Of a stretch of DNA of 64,000 nucleotides, positions 35,095-45,586 are shown piece after piece; position 1 is the first letter of the stretch, and every line of letters begins with the position of its first letter. The stretch is from NCBI RefSeq assembly GCF_019308285.1, contig NZ_WWEM01000031.1, positions 434,001 to 498,000 of the forward strand. Direction: 5' to 3'. The notes under the pieces were generated by a model. The model saw only the letters and a list, made by a program, of their open reading frames with translations, did not search any database and had not been told where the DNA came from. Source of the stretch: Flavobacterium quisquiliarum. GTDB taxonomy: Bacteria > Bacteroidota > Bacteroidia > Flavobacteriales > Flavobacteriaceae. Made by a program: the position numbers and the translations under genes.

Positions 35095-35490
35095 ATGAAA
35101 CCAACACCCACTTTCTGTAAATCAGATTATCAATTTTTAAGAGAATTGATTTTAAAAAGTAAAAATTCAACAAATACCAAAGAAGCCAATCAGCTTTCAC
35201 AAGAATTGGATCGTGCCGTAATAAGCAAAGAAAGCGAACTCGATAGTACTGTAATCCGAATCAATTCTATTGTAACGATTGAAGATGTGCAAGCCAAGAA
35301 ACAAATGAAAATTCAGATCGTTCTGCCTTCTGCAGCAGATGTAAAACAATCTAAAATCTCAATTCTAGCACCATTAAGCGTTGCTATTATTGGTTTTAAA
35401 GAAAATGATGAAGTTGATTGGGAACTGCCAGCTGGAATAAAGACTTTAAAAGTAATAGCTGTAGATAATTCGGCTGTACATCATTCTTAA
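35095..35490 (+). CDS. Rnk/GreA C-terminal-like protein
   Basis: A 131-residue protein with the GreA/GreB C-terminal FKBP-like domain at about residues 50-125: VIRINSIVTIEDVQAKKQMK, then ISILAPLSVAIIGFKENDEV and DWELPAGIKTLKVIAV. A short helical N-terminus takes the place of the long GreA coiled coil, as in Rnk (regulator of nucleoside diphosphate kinase). It probably binds RNA polymerase through its secondary channel but lacks the transcript-cleavage tip. About 375 bp of gene-poor DNA with a possible leader lies upstream. Confidence 0.8.
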   Translation: MKPTPTFCKSDYQFLRELILKSKNSTNTKEANQLSQELDRAVISKESELDSTVIRINSIVTIEDVQAKKQMKIQIVLPSAADVKQSKISILAPLSVAIIGFKENDEVDWELPAGIKTLKVIAVDNSAVHHS

Positions 35491-35496
35491 ATTTTT

Positions 35497-35526
35497 AAAC
35501 ACCTCATTCTGTGACGGTGTTTTTTT
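35497..35526 (+). terminator. Terminator after the Rnk-like gene
   Basis: AAACACC pairs with GGTGTTT, followed by a T tract. Confidence 0.8.
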
Positions 35527-35542
35527 ATATCTATTTGAAAAT

Positions 35543-35573
35543 AAAAAAACTGTTCGATTGAACAGTTTTTTTA
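35543..35573. terminator. Bidirectional terminator between convergent genes
   Basis: AAAAAACTGTTC pairs with GAACAGTTTTTT around GATT; A and T tracts on both sides serve the Rnk-like and cytochrome genes. Confidence 0.85.
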
Positions 35574-35593
35574 TGCCTTTTCTAAAACTTAAA

Positions 35594-35893
35594 TTACAAT
35601 TGCGAATGAATGTAATCTGTAACAGACGCTAATTGGGTTTCGTCTAATTTCGCCTTTTTACCCATTCTTACCAAAATTGGAGCCCATTCTTCTTTTGTAA
35701 ATTTCTTCGGATCGTACAATTTGTGGCATTTTGCACAATTGTTCTCATACATGTTTTTACCTGCTTCTAATTCAGGAGTCAATGCAACTGTCTTTGATGG
35801 TTCAGTAGTTGTCGAAGCAACGGCTGCCGTTTTTTGAGATCCGCAAGCAACCATAAATAATGCAAGCCCTGCAAGGATTAAAATATTTTTCAT
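35594..35893 (-). CDS. Small c-type cytochrome lipoprotein
   Basis: A 99-residue envelope protein. The lipobox MVACGSQ has Cys17. A Thr/Ser-rich linker leads to a haem-attachment motif CAKCH (residues 53-57). A Met in VRMGKKAKL may be the sixth haem ligand, and the C-terminal helix reads LASVTDYIHSQL. It would carry one electron at the periplasmic side of the membrane. No oxidase or other respiratory gene is nearby. Confidence 0.85.
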   Translation of the reverse strand: MKNILILAGLALFMVACGSQKTAAVASTTTEPSKTVALTPELEAGKNMYENNCAKCHKLYDPKKFTKEEWAPILVRMGKKAKLDETQLASVTDYIHSQL

Positions 35894-35923
35894 CAGCTTT
35901 GTTTTTTATAGTAAATATAAAAA

Positions 35924-35951
35924 AATCCCATACACCGCGGTATATGGGATT
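35924..35951 (-). terminator. Terminator after the cyclophilin-FKBP gene
   Basis: AATCCCATA pairs with TATATGGGATT; on the minus strand it is followed by a T tract. Confidence 0.78.
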
Positions 35952-35986
35952 GCTATTTAAAACAATACTAAATTGCTTCTAAATTA

Positions 35987-36919
35987 TTATTTTACGTCCA
36001 TTAATTCAACGTCAAAAACTAAAGTTGCATTTGGCGGAATAACTCCTCCTGCACCAGATGGTCCGTAAGCTAAATCCGATGGAATTACGAAACGGGCTTT
36101 GTCTCCAACCTGTAATAAAGCAATACCTTCGTCCCATCCTTCAATAACCTGTCCAATTCCTAATTTGAATTCGATTGGTTTTTTACGTGGGTAAGAGGAA
36201 TCGAAAACTTTTCCATTTTCTAAAGATCCTTCGTAGTGAACAGAAACTGTTTTTCCAGCTTCCGCTTTTTTACCTTCTCCTTTTTGGATCATTTTATAAC
36301 GTAAACCACTTTCAGTTTTATCAAAACCAGCAGCTAATTGTTCCATTTTTGCTTCAGATTCTGCTTTTAAAGCTGCTTCTCTTTTTAGACGCGCCCCTTT
36401 TAAACCAATGAAAGCTTCAATTGCATTCCATTTTTGAGCTTCTTCACCTACTCTAATAATCTCTAAAGTCTCTAATGTATCACCTTGAGTAACAGCATCT
36501 ACAACATCTTGTCCTTCGATAACATGACCAAAAACAGTATGTTTTCCATCCAACCAAGGAGTTGGAACATGAGTGATGAAAAATTGAGAACCATTACTTC
36601 CTGGCCCTGAATTTGCCATAGACAAAACTCCTGGACGATCGTGTTTTAAACTTGGTACAAATTCATCATCAAATTTGTATCCAGGGTCTCCAGTTCCAGT
36701 TCCTTTAGGACATCCACCTTGAATCATGAAATCAGCAATAACTCTGTGAAAGTTTAAACCATCATAGAATTTTTGTCCTTGAGGTTTTACTTTATTTTCC
36801 ATATTTCCTTCTGCAAGAGCTACAAAGTTACCTACAGTTCCAGGTGTTAAATCGTGTGTTAGTTTTACTAAAATCGAACCTTTGCTAGTGTTGAATTTAG
36901 CGTATATTCCGTTTTCCAT
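35987..36919 (-). CDS. Dual peptidyl-prolyl isomerase: cyclophilin-FKBP fusion
   Basis: Two different prolyl isomerase folds in one 310-residue chain. Residues 1-160 are a cyclophilin ([46 protein letters not shown]). A helical linker rich in Lys, Glu and Ala (about 160-200) leads to an FKBP domain (about 205-310: [59 protein letters not shown]). Catalytic residues of both look intact. No signal peptide, so cytoplasmic. Such cyclophilin-FKBP chimeras have been described in flavobacteria and some spirochaetes. Confidence 0.92.
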   Translation of the reverse strand: MENGIYAKFNTSKGSILVKLTHDLTPGTVGNFVALAEGNMENKVKPQGQKFYDGLNFHRVIADFMIQGGCPKGTGTGDPGYKFDDEFVPSLKHDRPGVLSMANSGPGSNGSQFFITHVPTPWLDGKHTVFGHVIEGQDVVDAVTQGDTLETLEIIRVGEEAQKWNAIEAFIGLKGARLKREAALKAESEAKMEQLAAGFDKTESGLRYKMIQKGEGKKAEAGKTVSVHYEGSLENGKVFDSSYPRKKPIEFKLGIGQVIEGWDEGIALLQVGDKARFVIPSDLAYGPSGAGGVIPPNATLVFDVELMDVK

Positions 36920-36961
36920 GTTGTTATTTTTTAATTGAACGCAAATTTACAAATTAATTTT

Positions 36962-38146
36962 TTAATCCATTTGCGCTTTCTGCCTTTTAGATTTTGATTT
37001 ATAAGTCAATCCGTAAACTGTTAATGATAGTAAAGACAATACCATACAGCCAATAGTTACTGCATGCCATCCGCCCAATTTCCATAATAATAGTCCGTAA
37101 GCAGATCCCGCTGCAGTTCCTAAAAAGGTAAGTGACATAAATACAGTGTTCAGTCTGTTTCTAGCTTCTGGCAGCAAAGAGTACACACGGGTTTGGTTTG
37201 AAATGTGTACACCTTGAATCCCTATATCAATAAACACAATTCCAATTGCAATTGCGATTACACTTTCAATTGAAAAATAGAAAATCAAAAAGCTAGTTAA
37301 AACCAATAAAATTCCATAACCAACTGCAATTCTTGAATTTCCTTTATCTCCTAATTTCCCAACTAAAGGCGCTGCTAAAGCTCCTGAAGCACCAACAATT
37401 CCGAATAAACCAATTGTCGCACTATTAAAATTGAACGGTTCGCCTGAAAGCAATAAAACCATAGTTGTCCAAAAAGCTCCAAACTGAGCAAAACTAAAAA
37501 CATTGATTGCTGTCGCTTCGCGCAAAATCGGTTGTGTTTTTATTAATGTAAATAATGACTTGATTAACTGCCCGTAAGTTCCTTGAAACTGCGGCTTATT
37601 AACTGGAAATTTACTTTGAATGACAAAAAAGATCAAAAGACAAATTCCTGCGGCAATATAAAACATCGATCTCCAGCCTAAAACCTGACCGATGAATCCG
37701 CTTAATGTTCGCGAAAGCAGAATTCCAACTAAAAGACCACTCATAATTGTTCCAACCACTTTTCCACGTTGTTCAGGCGCGCTCAAAGAAGCTGCTAATG
37801 GTAAAATAAGCTGTGGTACAATGGAAGTAATTCCAATTAATAAAGAAGCAATCTGCAAGACTAGAAAACTTTTGGCTGTGGCCGCAATCAGCAAAGCAAG
37901 TACTGTTGCAAAAGTGGTCATTAAAATCTGTCTTTTTCTTTCTATTTTATCGCCAAGAGGCACCATAAAAAATAAACCAATTGCATAACCTGCCTGAGTA
38001 AGATAGGTTATTGTTCCGGCATTGGCTTCTGGAATTTTAAATTCGTTGGCAATTAAAACAATCAAAGGCTGGCAGTAATAAAGATTTGCAACTATAAGAC
38101 CAGTGCAAACTGCCATAAAAAGTACATTTGTTTTGAATAAATTCAT
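36962..38146 (-). CDS. MFS transporter (drug/efflux type)
   Basis: A 394-residue permease with twelve hydrophobic helices. The MFS loop-2 signature GDKIERKRQILM lies near residue 65, and LLSRTLSGFIGQVLGWRSMF resembles motif C of antiporters. It is probably a proton-driven exporter of the inner membrane. A 13-bp inverted repeat lies just upstream and overlaps the promoter region, so a regulator is likely. The substrate cannot be told. Confidence 0.87.
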   Translation of the reverse strand: MNLFKTNVLFMAVCTGLIVANLYYCQPLIVLIANEFKIPEANAGTITYLTQAGYAIGLFFMVPLGDKIERKRQILMTTFATVLALLIAATAKSFLVLQIASLLIGITSIVPQLILPLAASLSAPEQRGKVVGTIMSGLLVGILLSRTLSGFIGQVLGWRSMFYIAAGICLLIFFVIQSKFPVNKPQFQGTYGQLIKSLFTLIKTQPILREATAINVFSFAQFGAFWTTMVLLLSGEPFNFNSATIGLFGIVGASGALAAPLVGKLGDKGNSRIAVGYGILLVLTSFLIFYFSIESVIAIAIGIVFIDIGIQGVHISNQTRVYSLLPEARNRLNTVFMSLTFLGTAAGSAYGLLLWKLGGWHAVTIGCMVLSLLSLTVYGLTYKSKSKRQKAQMD

Positions 38147-38150
38147 ACTG

Positions 38151-38158
38151 CAAAAATA
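38151..38158 (-). promoter_or_regulatory. -7 promoter box of the MFS gene
   Basis: Minus-strand TATTTTTG, only 4 bp from the ATG and next to the inverted repeat; transcription from it would give a leaderless or very short leader mRNA. Confidence 0.4.
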
Positions 38159-38160
38159 CC

Positions 38161-38220
38161 GATCTAATCTTAATTGAAACTTTAAAAAAGTTATAAAATT
38201 TTTAATTTTAAGATTAGATC
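38161..38220. promoter_or_regulatory. 13-bp inverted repeat upstream of the MFS gene
   Basis: GATCTAATCTTAA (38161-38173) and TTAAGATTAGATC (38208-38220) are perfect inverse copies separated by 34 bp of AT-rich DNA. They lie 15 to 75 bp upstream of the MFS start. Two operator half-sites for a DNA-looping or dimeric regulator are likely. A terminator for the cupin gene is less likely, since that gene ends on the far side, faces away, and no T tract follows. Confidence 0.55.
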
Positions 38221-38258
38221 AGAATTTTGAGATCAAATTTCAATTGATTTTGAACCGT

Positions 38259-38600
38259 TTAGTAATTCAAAAAATCTTCTCTAGCTGGACTAAAAACATC
38301 TGTCAGCATTCCTGTTTCCTGACATACAACTCCATGAATTGCATGAGGAGGAATGTAAAAACTGTCTCCTTCTTTTAAAGCCTGCGTAACTCCATTTATG
38401 GTAACATCAAATTTCCCGCTCGCTATATAAGTAACTTGTGTGTGATAATGTTCGTGCAAAACACCTATTGCTCCTTTTTCAAAATGAACATTGACAAGCA
38501 TTATTCTTTCATCAAAAGCCAAAATCTTGCGTTTGATTCCTTCTCCAACTACTTCCCACTCTATTTCATCTCCTTTTAAAAACTCTTTACTTGTTTTCAT
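38259..38600 (-). CDS. Cupin-domain protein
   Basis: A 113-residue single-domain cupin. Motif 1, VHFEKGAIGVLHEHYHTQVTY, has the metal-binding His residues, and motif 2 reads GDSFYIPPHAIHGV. The chain ends DVFSPAREDFLNY, a common ending in small cupins of unknown specificity. It shares a strand with the archaemetzincin gene, 2 bp apart, and is probably in the same operon. Confidence 0.85.
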   Translation of the reverse strand: MKTSKEFLKGDEIEWEVVGEGIKRKILAFDERIMLVNVHFEKGAIGVLHEHYHTQVTYIASGKFDVTINGVTQALKEGDSFYIPPHAIHGVVCQETGMLTDVFSPAREDFLNY

Positions 38601-38602
38601 TT

Positions 38603-39514
38603 CTATTTATTTTTAATTTTTTCGAGATCTTTTTCCATTAGAGCTAATCCATCGGTCAAATTACTCTCTTTAAAGTATTTTTCTAATTCTTTTAGCCTTT
38701 TGAGATTATCGTATTTAAATCCTGAATTTAATTTTCTTTGACAAAGCGAACATAATCTAAGTGTATGTTTATCTGTTTCAACCATGCTGTTAGTTCCATT
38801 CATAACGCAATTCGCTTCAATACAATGATAAAGACCAAACATGTGACCAATTTCATGAGAACAAATCTTTAGCAATCTCTCTAAACCCAAATTAAAATCG
38901 GCTTCTTTTTGCATTCTATACATCGAACTTACTGCTACTTTATCACTATAAGATGCCAGTCCAAAAACATAATTCCATTCAGGTTTTGGATATAAATCCT
39001 TTTCTGTTATAGCCATTAATGCAATTCTTTTTGCTGGTTTTTCTTCCTTTAGAATATCGGTCAAAATATATCCTGCCAAAAGCTGTTCTTGTCCAACATC
39101 GCCAATTCTTCTCGCTTTATTTGGAATAATATCATTGGAAACTGTTTCTAAAACTTTAGTCTCAAGCTGAAAAAATATCCGCAAATACTGACGAACCAAT
39201 TCAATCTGTTTGAGTTGTGAAGAATCAAATTTTCCAATTGGCTTCAAATAGATAATATTCTCTTCTTTGGTCGGAACAACATGTTTTGTGCGAACAAATT
39301 GTTCAAAACTCTGCCCCTTTTCTTTACGAGAAAATAACCAATCACCATAAGCTGGCTTTCCAAGCTTAACATCATTAACTTTAATATCTACGAAATAAGG
39401 TTCAGGCGGTAATAGTGACTGTGAAATTGATTGCGTCTTTGATTTTAGTTTTTCTTTTTTCTCAGATTGACAAGACAAAACAATCAACGTTACAAGCAAA
39501 AGGACTTTCTTCAT
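38603..39514 (-). CDS. Archaemetzincin-type zinc metalloprotease, lipoprotein
   Basis: A 303-residue metalloprotease of the M54 family. The active-site motif HEIGHMFGLYHC starts at His220, followed by CVM at 236-238 and the second metal site CSLC at 255-258, close to the archaemetzincin consensus HExxHxxGx3Cx4CxM...CxxC. Unusually it has a lipoprotein signal (VLLLVTLIVLSC), so it is exported. The 2-bp gap to the cupin gene and 14 bp to the TIM-barrel gene upstream suggest one operon of envelope enzymes. Confidence 0.88.
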   Translation of the reverse strand: MKKVLLLVTLIVLSCQSEKKEKLKSKTQSISQSLLPPEPYFVDIKVNDVKLGKPAYGDWLFSRKEKGQSFEQFVRTKHVVPTKEENIIYLKPIGKFDSSQLKQIELVRQYLRIFFQLETKVLETVSNDIIPNKARRIGDVGQEQLLAGYILTDILKEEKPAKRIALMAITEKDLYPKPEWNYVFGLASYSDKVAVSSMYRMQKEADFNLGLERLLKICSHEIGHMFGLYHCIEANCVMNGTNSMVETDKHTLRLCSLCQRKLNSGFKYDNLKRLKELEKYFKESNLTDGLALMEKDLEKIKNK

Positions 39515-39528
39515 AAATAAAAATTTAA

Positions 39529-40401
39529 TTAGAGTATATTTTTAGAGATAAAATCGCAACTCTGTTTAATCGATTCAAAAGAATTCTTTGCAAAATTATT
39601 TTCCTGTTCTACAAAAAAATGAACCATCCCAGATTGTTTTACTTCTTGGAACAAAGATTTAAAGTCGATGGTTCCAGAACCTATTTCTGTATTTAAATCA
39701 TTGCTGTTTTTGTCTTTATCCTTCACGTGCCACATTTTAAAACGTCCAGGATTTTCCTTGAATAATTTTAAAGAATCATTTCCTGAATGAATTACCCAAT
39801 ATAAATCCAATTCGAAATAAACCAAATCTTTATCTGTTTCTTTTAATAAGATCTCGTAACCCGTAATTCCATCGTATTTTTGAAACTCAAAATCATGATT
39901 ATGATAAGCCAGTTTCAAACCTGCTTTTTTGCACATGACTGCGGCTTCATTTAGTCGAGTGGCAATCTTTTTATAATCGTCAATATTTCTTCTAAAAGGT
40001 TCATCAATCCAGGGAATGGTTAAAAATTCGCTTTCTAGAATTTTTGCTGCTTCTATCGACGCAATTAATTCGTCTTTATTTCCATCATATAAAAAACTCC
40101 CTAAATTATAATGACCACTTACTGCTTTAAGGTCATTATCATCCAAAATCTTTTTAAGTTCTTTAGGAGTCAATCCCCAAAATTGGTCTTTAGTTGAAAA
40201 TCCATATGTTTCAACTGTCGTGTATCCTGCCTTTGCTACTTTTTCTAAAGTTGTTTTTACATCTTTTGGAAGTTCTTTACGAAGCGTATACAATTGAATT
40301 CCTATTTCTTTTTTTTTCATAAAAAATGCTAATGATGGCCGAGCCCAAACCGCTGTTGTGACAAGTCCTGTGGTTACTATAAATTTTCTTCTTGTAATCA
40401 T
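39529..40401 (-). CDS. Sugar phosphate isomerase/epimerase-like TIM-barrel protein, Tat-exported
   Basis: A 290-residue AP endonuclease 2-like (xylose isomerase-like) TIM barrel. The N-terminus is a twin-arginine signal (TRRKFIVTTGLVTTAVWA). Core: IGIQLYTLRKELPKD, LAYHNHDFEF (metal-binding His), FELDLYWVIHSG, MWHVKDKD and FFVEQENN. Members turn over sugars or cyclitols in the periplasm; the substrate is unknown. It is followed by the archaemetzincin and cupin genes and preceded, 31 bp away, by the FMN reductase. Confidence 0.85.
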   Translation of the reverse strand: MITRRKFIVTTGLVTTAVWARPSLAFFMKKKEIGIQLYTLRKELPKDVKTTLEKVAKAGYTTVETYGFSTKDQFWGLTPKELKKILDDNDLKAVSGHYNLGSFLYDGNKDELIASIEAAKILESEFLTIPWIDEPFRRNIDDYKKIATRLNEAAVMCKKAGLKLAYHNHDFEFQKYDGITGYEILLKETDKDLVYFELDLYWVIHSGNDSLKLFKENPGRFKMWHVKDKDKNSNDLNTEIGSGTIDFKSLFQEVKQSGMVHFFVEQENNFAKNSFESIKQSCDFISKNIL

Positions 40402-40432
40402 GTGGTTAGATAGATTTCAGAAAGTAAATTTA

Positions 40433-40969
40433 TCATAAAAAATGATTCTCAAAATTTTTTGTAAAATTTTGAAGCGCTTCTTTTGTTTTTTCATCTATAA
40501 TCTCTCCTTCAACACCAACTTTACCTCTAACACCCTGAATTAAGAGCTGGGTTTTATTATCAAATTTAGCTCCCAAAGTTTTCATAATCAATAAAAGCTG
40601 TTTATGTCCCATTTCGCCAGAAGCTGAAGCCGTTATTAAACCAGTCTTTTTATCTGAAAAAATTGTTGTGGAGACACACCATTCTAAAGCGTTTTTAAGA
40701 CTGCCAGGAAGACTGAATACATATTCTGGAGTGCAAATCAAAACACCATCTGATTGTTCTATTTTACTTCTGAATAAAATTATTTCTTGCGGAGGATTCT
40801 CGGTATCCGAATCGGGATTAAAATGAGGAAGCGAAGCAATATTTTCGAACATTTCAACTTCAAATTTTACTTTTAAATGATTGGAAATGTATTGCAGAAT
40901 TTTAAAATTACTGGAGTTATTTCTAGTACTGCCCGTTATGGCAAGTATCTTTATTTTTGTTGAAGGCAT
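40433..40969 (-). CDS. NADPH-dependent FMN reductase family protein
   Basis: A 178-residue flavodoxin-like protein: ILAITGSTRNNSSNFKILQY forms the phosphate-binding loop, SDGVLICTPEYVFSLPGSLK the flavin-binding region, and LITASASGEMGHKQLL follows. The family includes azoreductases and quinone reductases. It has no signal peptide. It lies on the same strand as the Tat-exported protein gene, so it may be the first gene of that operon. Confidence 0.85.
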   Translation of the reverse strand: MPSTKIKILAITGSTRNNSSNFKILQYISNHLKVKFEVEMFENIASLPHFNPDSDTENPPQEIILFRSKIEQSDGVLICTPEYVFSLPGSLKNALEWCVSTTIFSDKKTGLITASASGEMGHKQLLLIMKTLGAKFDNKTQLLIQGVRGKVGVEGEIIDEKTKEALQNFTKNFENHFL

Positions 40970-41060
40970 TGTTATAAAATATAAATAGTATTTCTAAAGC
41001 GATACTTTAAAAATACTATTTATTTGTTAATGTAAATCTGAAACGAAAAATAAAATGATT

Positions 41061-41423
41061 TTATCTGTTCGTCTTAGAATTCACGCCTGCTAAATTTTTT
41101 GAGTCTACTGACTGCGGAGGAAATTTTTGTTTTTCATTATGCCATAAATAAATTTTTCCTTCTTTGTTGACATACATATAATTATATTTCCAATAAGATG
41201 GGCCTGCAATTCCTGAATCATCATTATGGTCTTTTGTAAAAACCTGATCTGCATAAAGAAGTATTTCATTCTCCTGATCATCATGAAGTATTCTTACAGG
41301 AGGCCCCCAACTCTTCATTAATTTCTGCTTGGTTTCTCCAAGCCATTTCTCATTGGTTTTATTAGTATTGGAGCAGGAAATCTGTAAAACCGCAATGATA
41401 AGTAATAGTAAAGTTTTTTTCAT
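41061..41423 (-). CDS. Small lipoprotein of unknown function
   Basis: 120 residues with a lipobox (IAVLQISCSN, Cys about residue 17). No known domain. The mature part has WLGETKQKLMKSWGPPVRIL, resembling the small SmpA/OmlA-style outer-membrane lipoproteins in which a short segment packs on a beta sheet, but the similarity is weak. Hydrophilic, probably periplasm-facing. No operon partner. Confidence 0.65.
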   Translation of the reverse strand: MKKTLLLLIIAVLQISCSNTNKTNEKWLGETKQKLMKSWGPPVRILHDDQENEILLYADQVFTKDHNDDSGIAGPSYWKYNYMYVNKEGKIYLWHNEKQKFPPQSVDSKNLAGVNSKTNR

Positions 41424-41633
41424 AAGTAAATCTGGTAGTTTTTAGTTTTAGTAGTAAATTCTTATAAATTTAACACTATTTTATCAAATAAACATGCTTA
41501 AACTTTATTATAACATTAAATTCGATAAAGTGCTCGATTTACACGACGAAATGCATTGATTAATGTAAAATCTTATAACATACTGACAAAAAGCAACTTG
41601 TAAATCTTTAAAAATTAGCAAAAATTAACTTTG

Positions 41634-41641
41634 TATCTTTG
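41634..41641 (+). promoter_or_regulatory. -7 promoter box of trmD
   Basis: TATCTTTG, 26 bp before the ATG at 41668; no TTG at the consensus spacing. Confidence 0.5.
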
Positions 41642-41667
41642 CTGACAAGAAAACTATTGAATCGAAA

Positions 41668-42348
41668 ATGCGAATTGACATTATTACTCTTTTACCTGAA
41701 TTACTAAGAAGCCCATTTGAAGCTTCGATTATGAAACGTGCCATTGATAAAGGCTTGGTTGAAGTTCATTTTCACAACCTTCGTGACTATAGCACTAATC
41801 GTCAAAAAAGCGTTGATGATTATCCTTTTGGAGGTGGAGCTGGAATGGTCATGACAATTCAGCCCATAGATGATTGCATTACACATTTAAAAAGTCAGCG
41901 AGAATACGACGAAGTTATTTACATGTCACCTGATGGCGAAACTCTTAATCAGAAAATGGCCAATAAAATGTCGATGTATCAGAACATTATTATTTTATGC
42001 GGACACTATAAAGGTGTTGACCAAAGAGTTAGAGATCATTTTATTACGAAAGAAATTTCGATTGGTGATTATGTTTTGTCTGGCGGAGAATTGGGAGCGA
42101 TCGTATTATCAGATGCTTTAATCCGATTAATTCCTGGAGTTTTAAGTGATGAAACTTCAGCTTTGACAGATAGTTTTCAAGATAATTTATTATCAGGGCC
42201 TATCTATACTAGACCTGCAGATTATAAAGGTTGGAAAGTTCCAGAAGTTTTAACCAGTGGACATGCTGCAAAAATTGACAAATGGCGCGAAGATATGGCA
42301 TTTGAACATACTAAAAATAGACGACCAGATTTACTGGAAGGTCATTAA
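41668..42348 (+). CDS. trmD: tRNA (guanine-N1-)-methyltransferase
   Basis: Methylates G37 next to the anticodon of tRNAs that read CNN codons, which prevents frameshifts. The knotted SPOUT fold is seen in [40 protein letters not shown] with [38 protein letters not shown] and the C-terminal [22 protein letters not shown]. Length 226 (about 225 to 250 is usual). The neighbour downstream is rplS, the common arrangement, but here separated by 239 bp carrying a separate promoter. Confidence 0.96.
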   Translation: MRIDIITLLPELLRSPFEASIMKRAIDKGLVEVHFHNLRDYSTNRQKSVDDYPFGGGAGMVMTIQPIDDCITHLKSQREYDEVIYMSPDGETLNQKMANKMSMYQNIIILCGHYKGVDQRVRDHFITKEISIGDYVLSGGELGAIVLSDALIRLIPGVLSDETSALTDSFQDNLLSGPIYTRPADYKGWKVPEVLTSGHAAKIDKWREDMAFEHTKNRRPDLLEGH

Positions 42349-42359
42349 TAAAGTATTTA

Positions 42360-42432
42360 GTCTCAGTTATCAGTTTGCAGACTATGACTGAAACTGAAAA
42401 CTGAGACTGGGACTGAAGACTAAAGACTAAAC
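42360..42432. repeat. CAGT/GACTGAA-type intergenic repeat block
   Basis: Short copies of CTCAGT, ATCAGT, GACTGAAACTGA and GACTGAAGAC form a low-complexity block between trmD and the rplS promoter. It has the same character as the blocks near 27.4 and 32.6 kb. Confidence 0.55.
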
Positions 42433-42484
42433 TAACTCCCATTTTATCAGCATTTTAAAAAATTAAAATTTGAATTTAATTTTA

Positions 42485-42514
42485 TTGGAATTTAATTTTT
42501 TTTATCTACATTTG
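42485..42514 (+). promoter_or_regulatory. rplS: Promoter of rplS
   Basis: TTG at 42485-42487, a 19-bp spacer, TACATTTG at 42507-42514. An exact fit to the flavobacterial consensus and one of the best in the window. It lets rplS be transcribed apart from trmD. Confidence 0.8.
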
Positions 42515-42519
42515 CACCC

Positions 42520-42570
42520 GAATTTGACCAACCTCTGGCGAGATCCGTGAATGTTGATCTAATATAAAAA
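42520..42570 (+). ncRNA. Probable L19 mRNA leader (autoregulatory)
   Basis: The leader transcribed from the consensus promoter can fold: GACCAAC (about 42527-42533) pairs with GTTGATC (about 42554-42560), one mismatch, enclosing a GC-richer segment CTCTGGCGAGATCCG. An L19 leader type has been proposed for flavobacteria in published searches for ribosomal leaders, as I recall. The position directly before rplS and the unusual GC content for this genome support it; the exact fold is not verified. Confidence 0.45.
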
Positions 42571-42587
42571 CCATAATTTAAATTATC

Positions 42588-42938
42588 ATGGCAGATTTAT
42601 TAAAATTCGTTCAAGACGAATTCGTTGCTAAAAAAGATTTCCCTGAATTTGGAGCTGGAGACACAATCACTGTTTTCTACGAAATTAAAGAGGGTGAAAA
42701 AACTAGAACTCAGTTTTTCAAAGGAGTTGTAATTCAAAGAAGAGGTTCTGGTGTTACAGAAACTTTTACTATCCGTAAAATGTCTGGATCTGTTGGTGTT
42801 GAGCGTATCTTCCCAGTAAACTTACCAGCTTTACAAAAAATCGAAGTAAACAAGAAAGGTGCTGTACGTAGAGCTAGAATTTTCTACTTCAGACAACTTA
42901 CTGGTAAAAAAGCTAAGATTAAAGATAAAAGAAGATAA
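42588..42938 (+). CDS. rplS: 50S ribosomal protein L19
   Basis: Large-subunit protein located at the 30S-50S interface. The family core is clear: FGAGDTITVFYEIKEGEKTR, TQFFKGVVIQRRGSGVTETF, TIRKMSGSVGVERIFPVNLP, and the basic end VRRARIFYFRQLTGKKAKIK. At 116 residues it is of standard length. A strong promoter, a probable leader and a strong terminator make it a separate transcription unit. Confidence 0.97.
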   Translation: MADLLKFVQDEFVAKKDFPEFGAGDTITVFYEIKEGEKTRTQFFKGVVIQRRGSGVTETFTIRKMSGSVGVERIFPVNLPALQKIEVNKKGAVRRARIFYFRQLTGKKAKIKDKRR

Positions 42939-42959
42939 TCATTTATCAAAATGTTATAA

Positions 42960-42993
42960 AAAACTCGTTTCAGTTCATTCGAAACGAGTTTTT
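42960..42993 (+). terminator. Terminator after rplS
   Basis: AAACTCGTTTC pairs with GAAACGAGTTT, followed by TTTTTT. Confidence 0.88.
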
Positions 42994-43142
42994 TTTATGC
43001 CTTATTTTTAACCAATATCAAAACCGTAATTTTTTAATACCAAAATCATCGATTTAGCAATATATCGAGTATGAAATAACAATCTGTTAATTTCGCCTTT
43101 TCTCGCGAAAACTCAACCGATTTCGTTGTGATTTTATTATAT

Positions 43143-43176
43143 TTGCTCCGCTCATTTTGAGCCGAATATATCTTTG
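43143..43176 (+). promoter_or_regulatory. Promoter of the isocitrate dehydrogenase gene
   Basis: TATCTTTG at 43169-43176 with TTG at 43143-43145 (23-bp spacer, the upper end of the accepted range), 44 bp before the ATG. The leader contains the small inverted pair ATCGT/ACGAT. Confidence 0.55.
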
Positions 43177-43193
43177 CCATCGTTAACTCCTGA

Positions 43194-45440
<2,247 letters not shown>

Positions 45441-45476
45441 TTCAGACGCGCAATTGCATTTCTAGAATAAACACGA

Positions 45477-45507
45477 AAAGGACAACTCAAAAAGTTGTCC
45501 TTTTTTT
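45477..45507 (+). terminator. Terminator after icd
   Basis: AAAAGGACAACT pairs with AGTTGTCCTTTT, followed by a T tract. Confidence 0.85.
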
Positions 45508-45586
45508 ATCTTAACTTATGTTTAACAGTAGTTTCGAAAAAATATTTAGCGAGAATTGATTATCTATGTAAATCAAAATCAATGCA

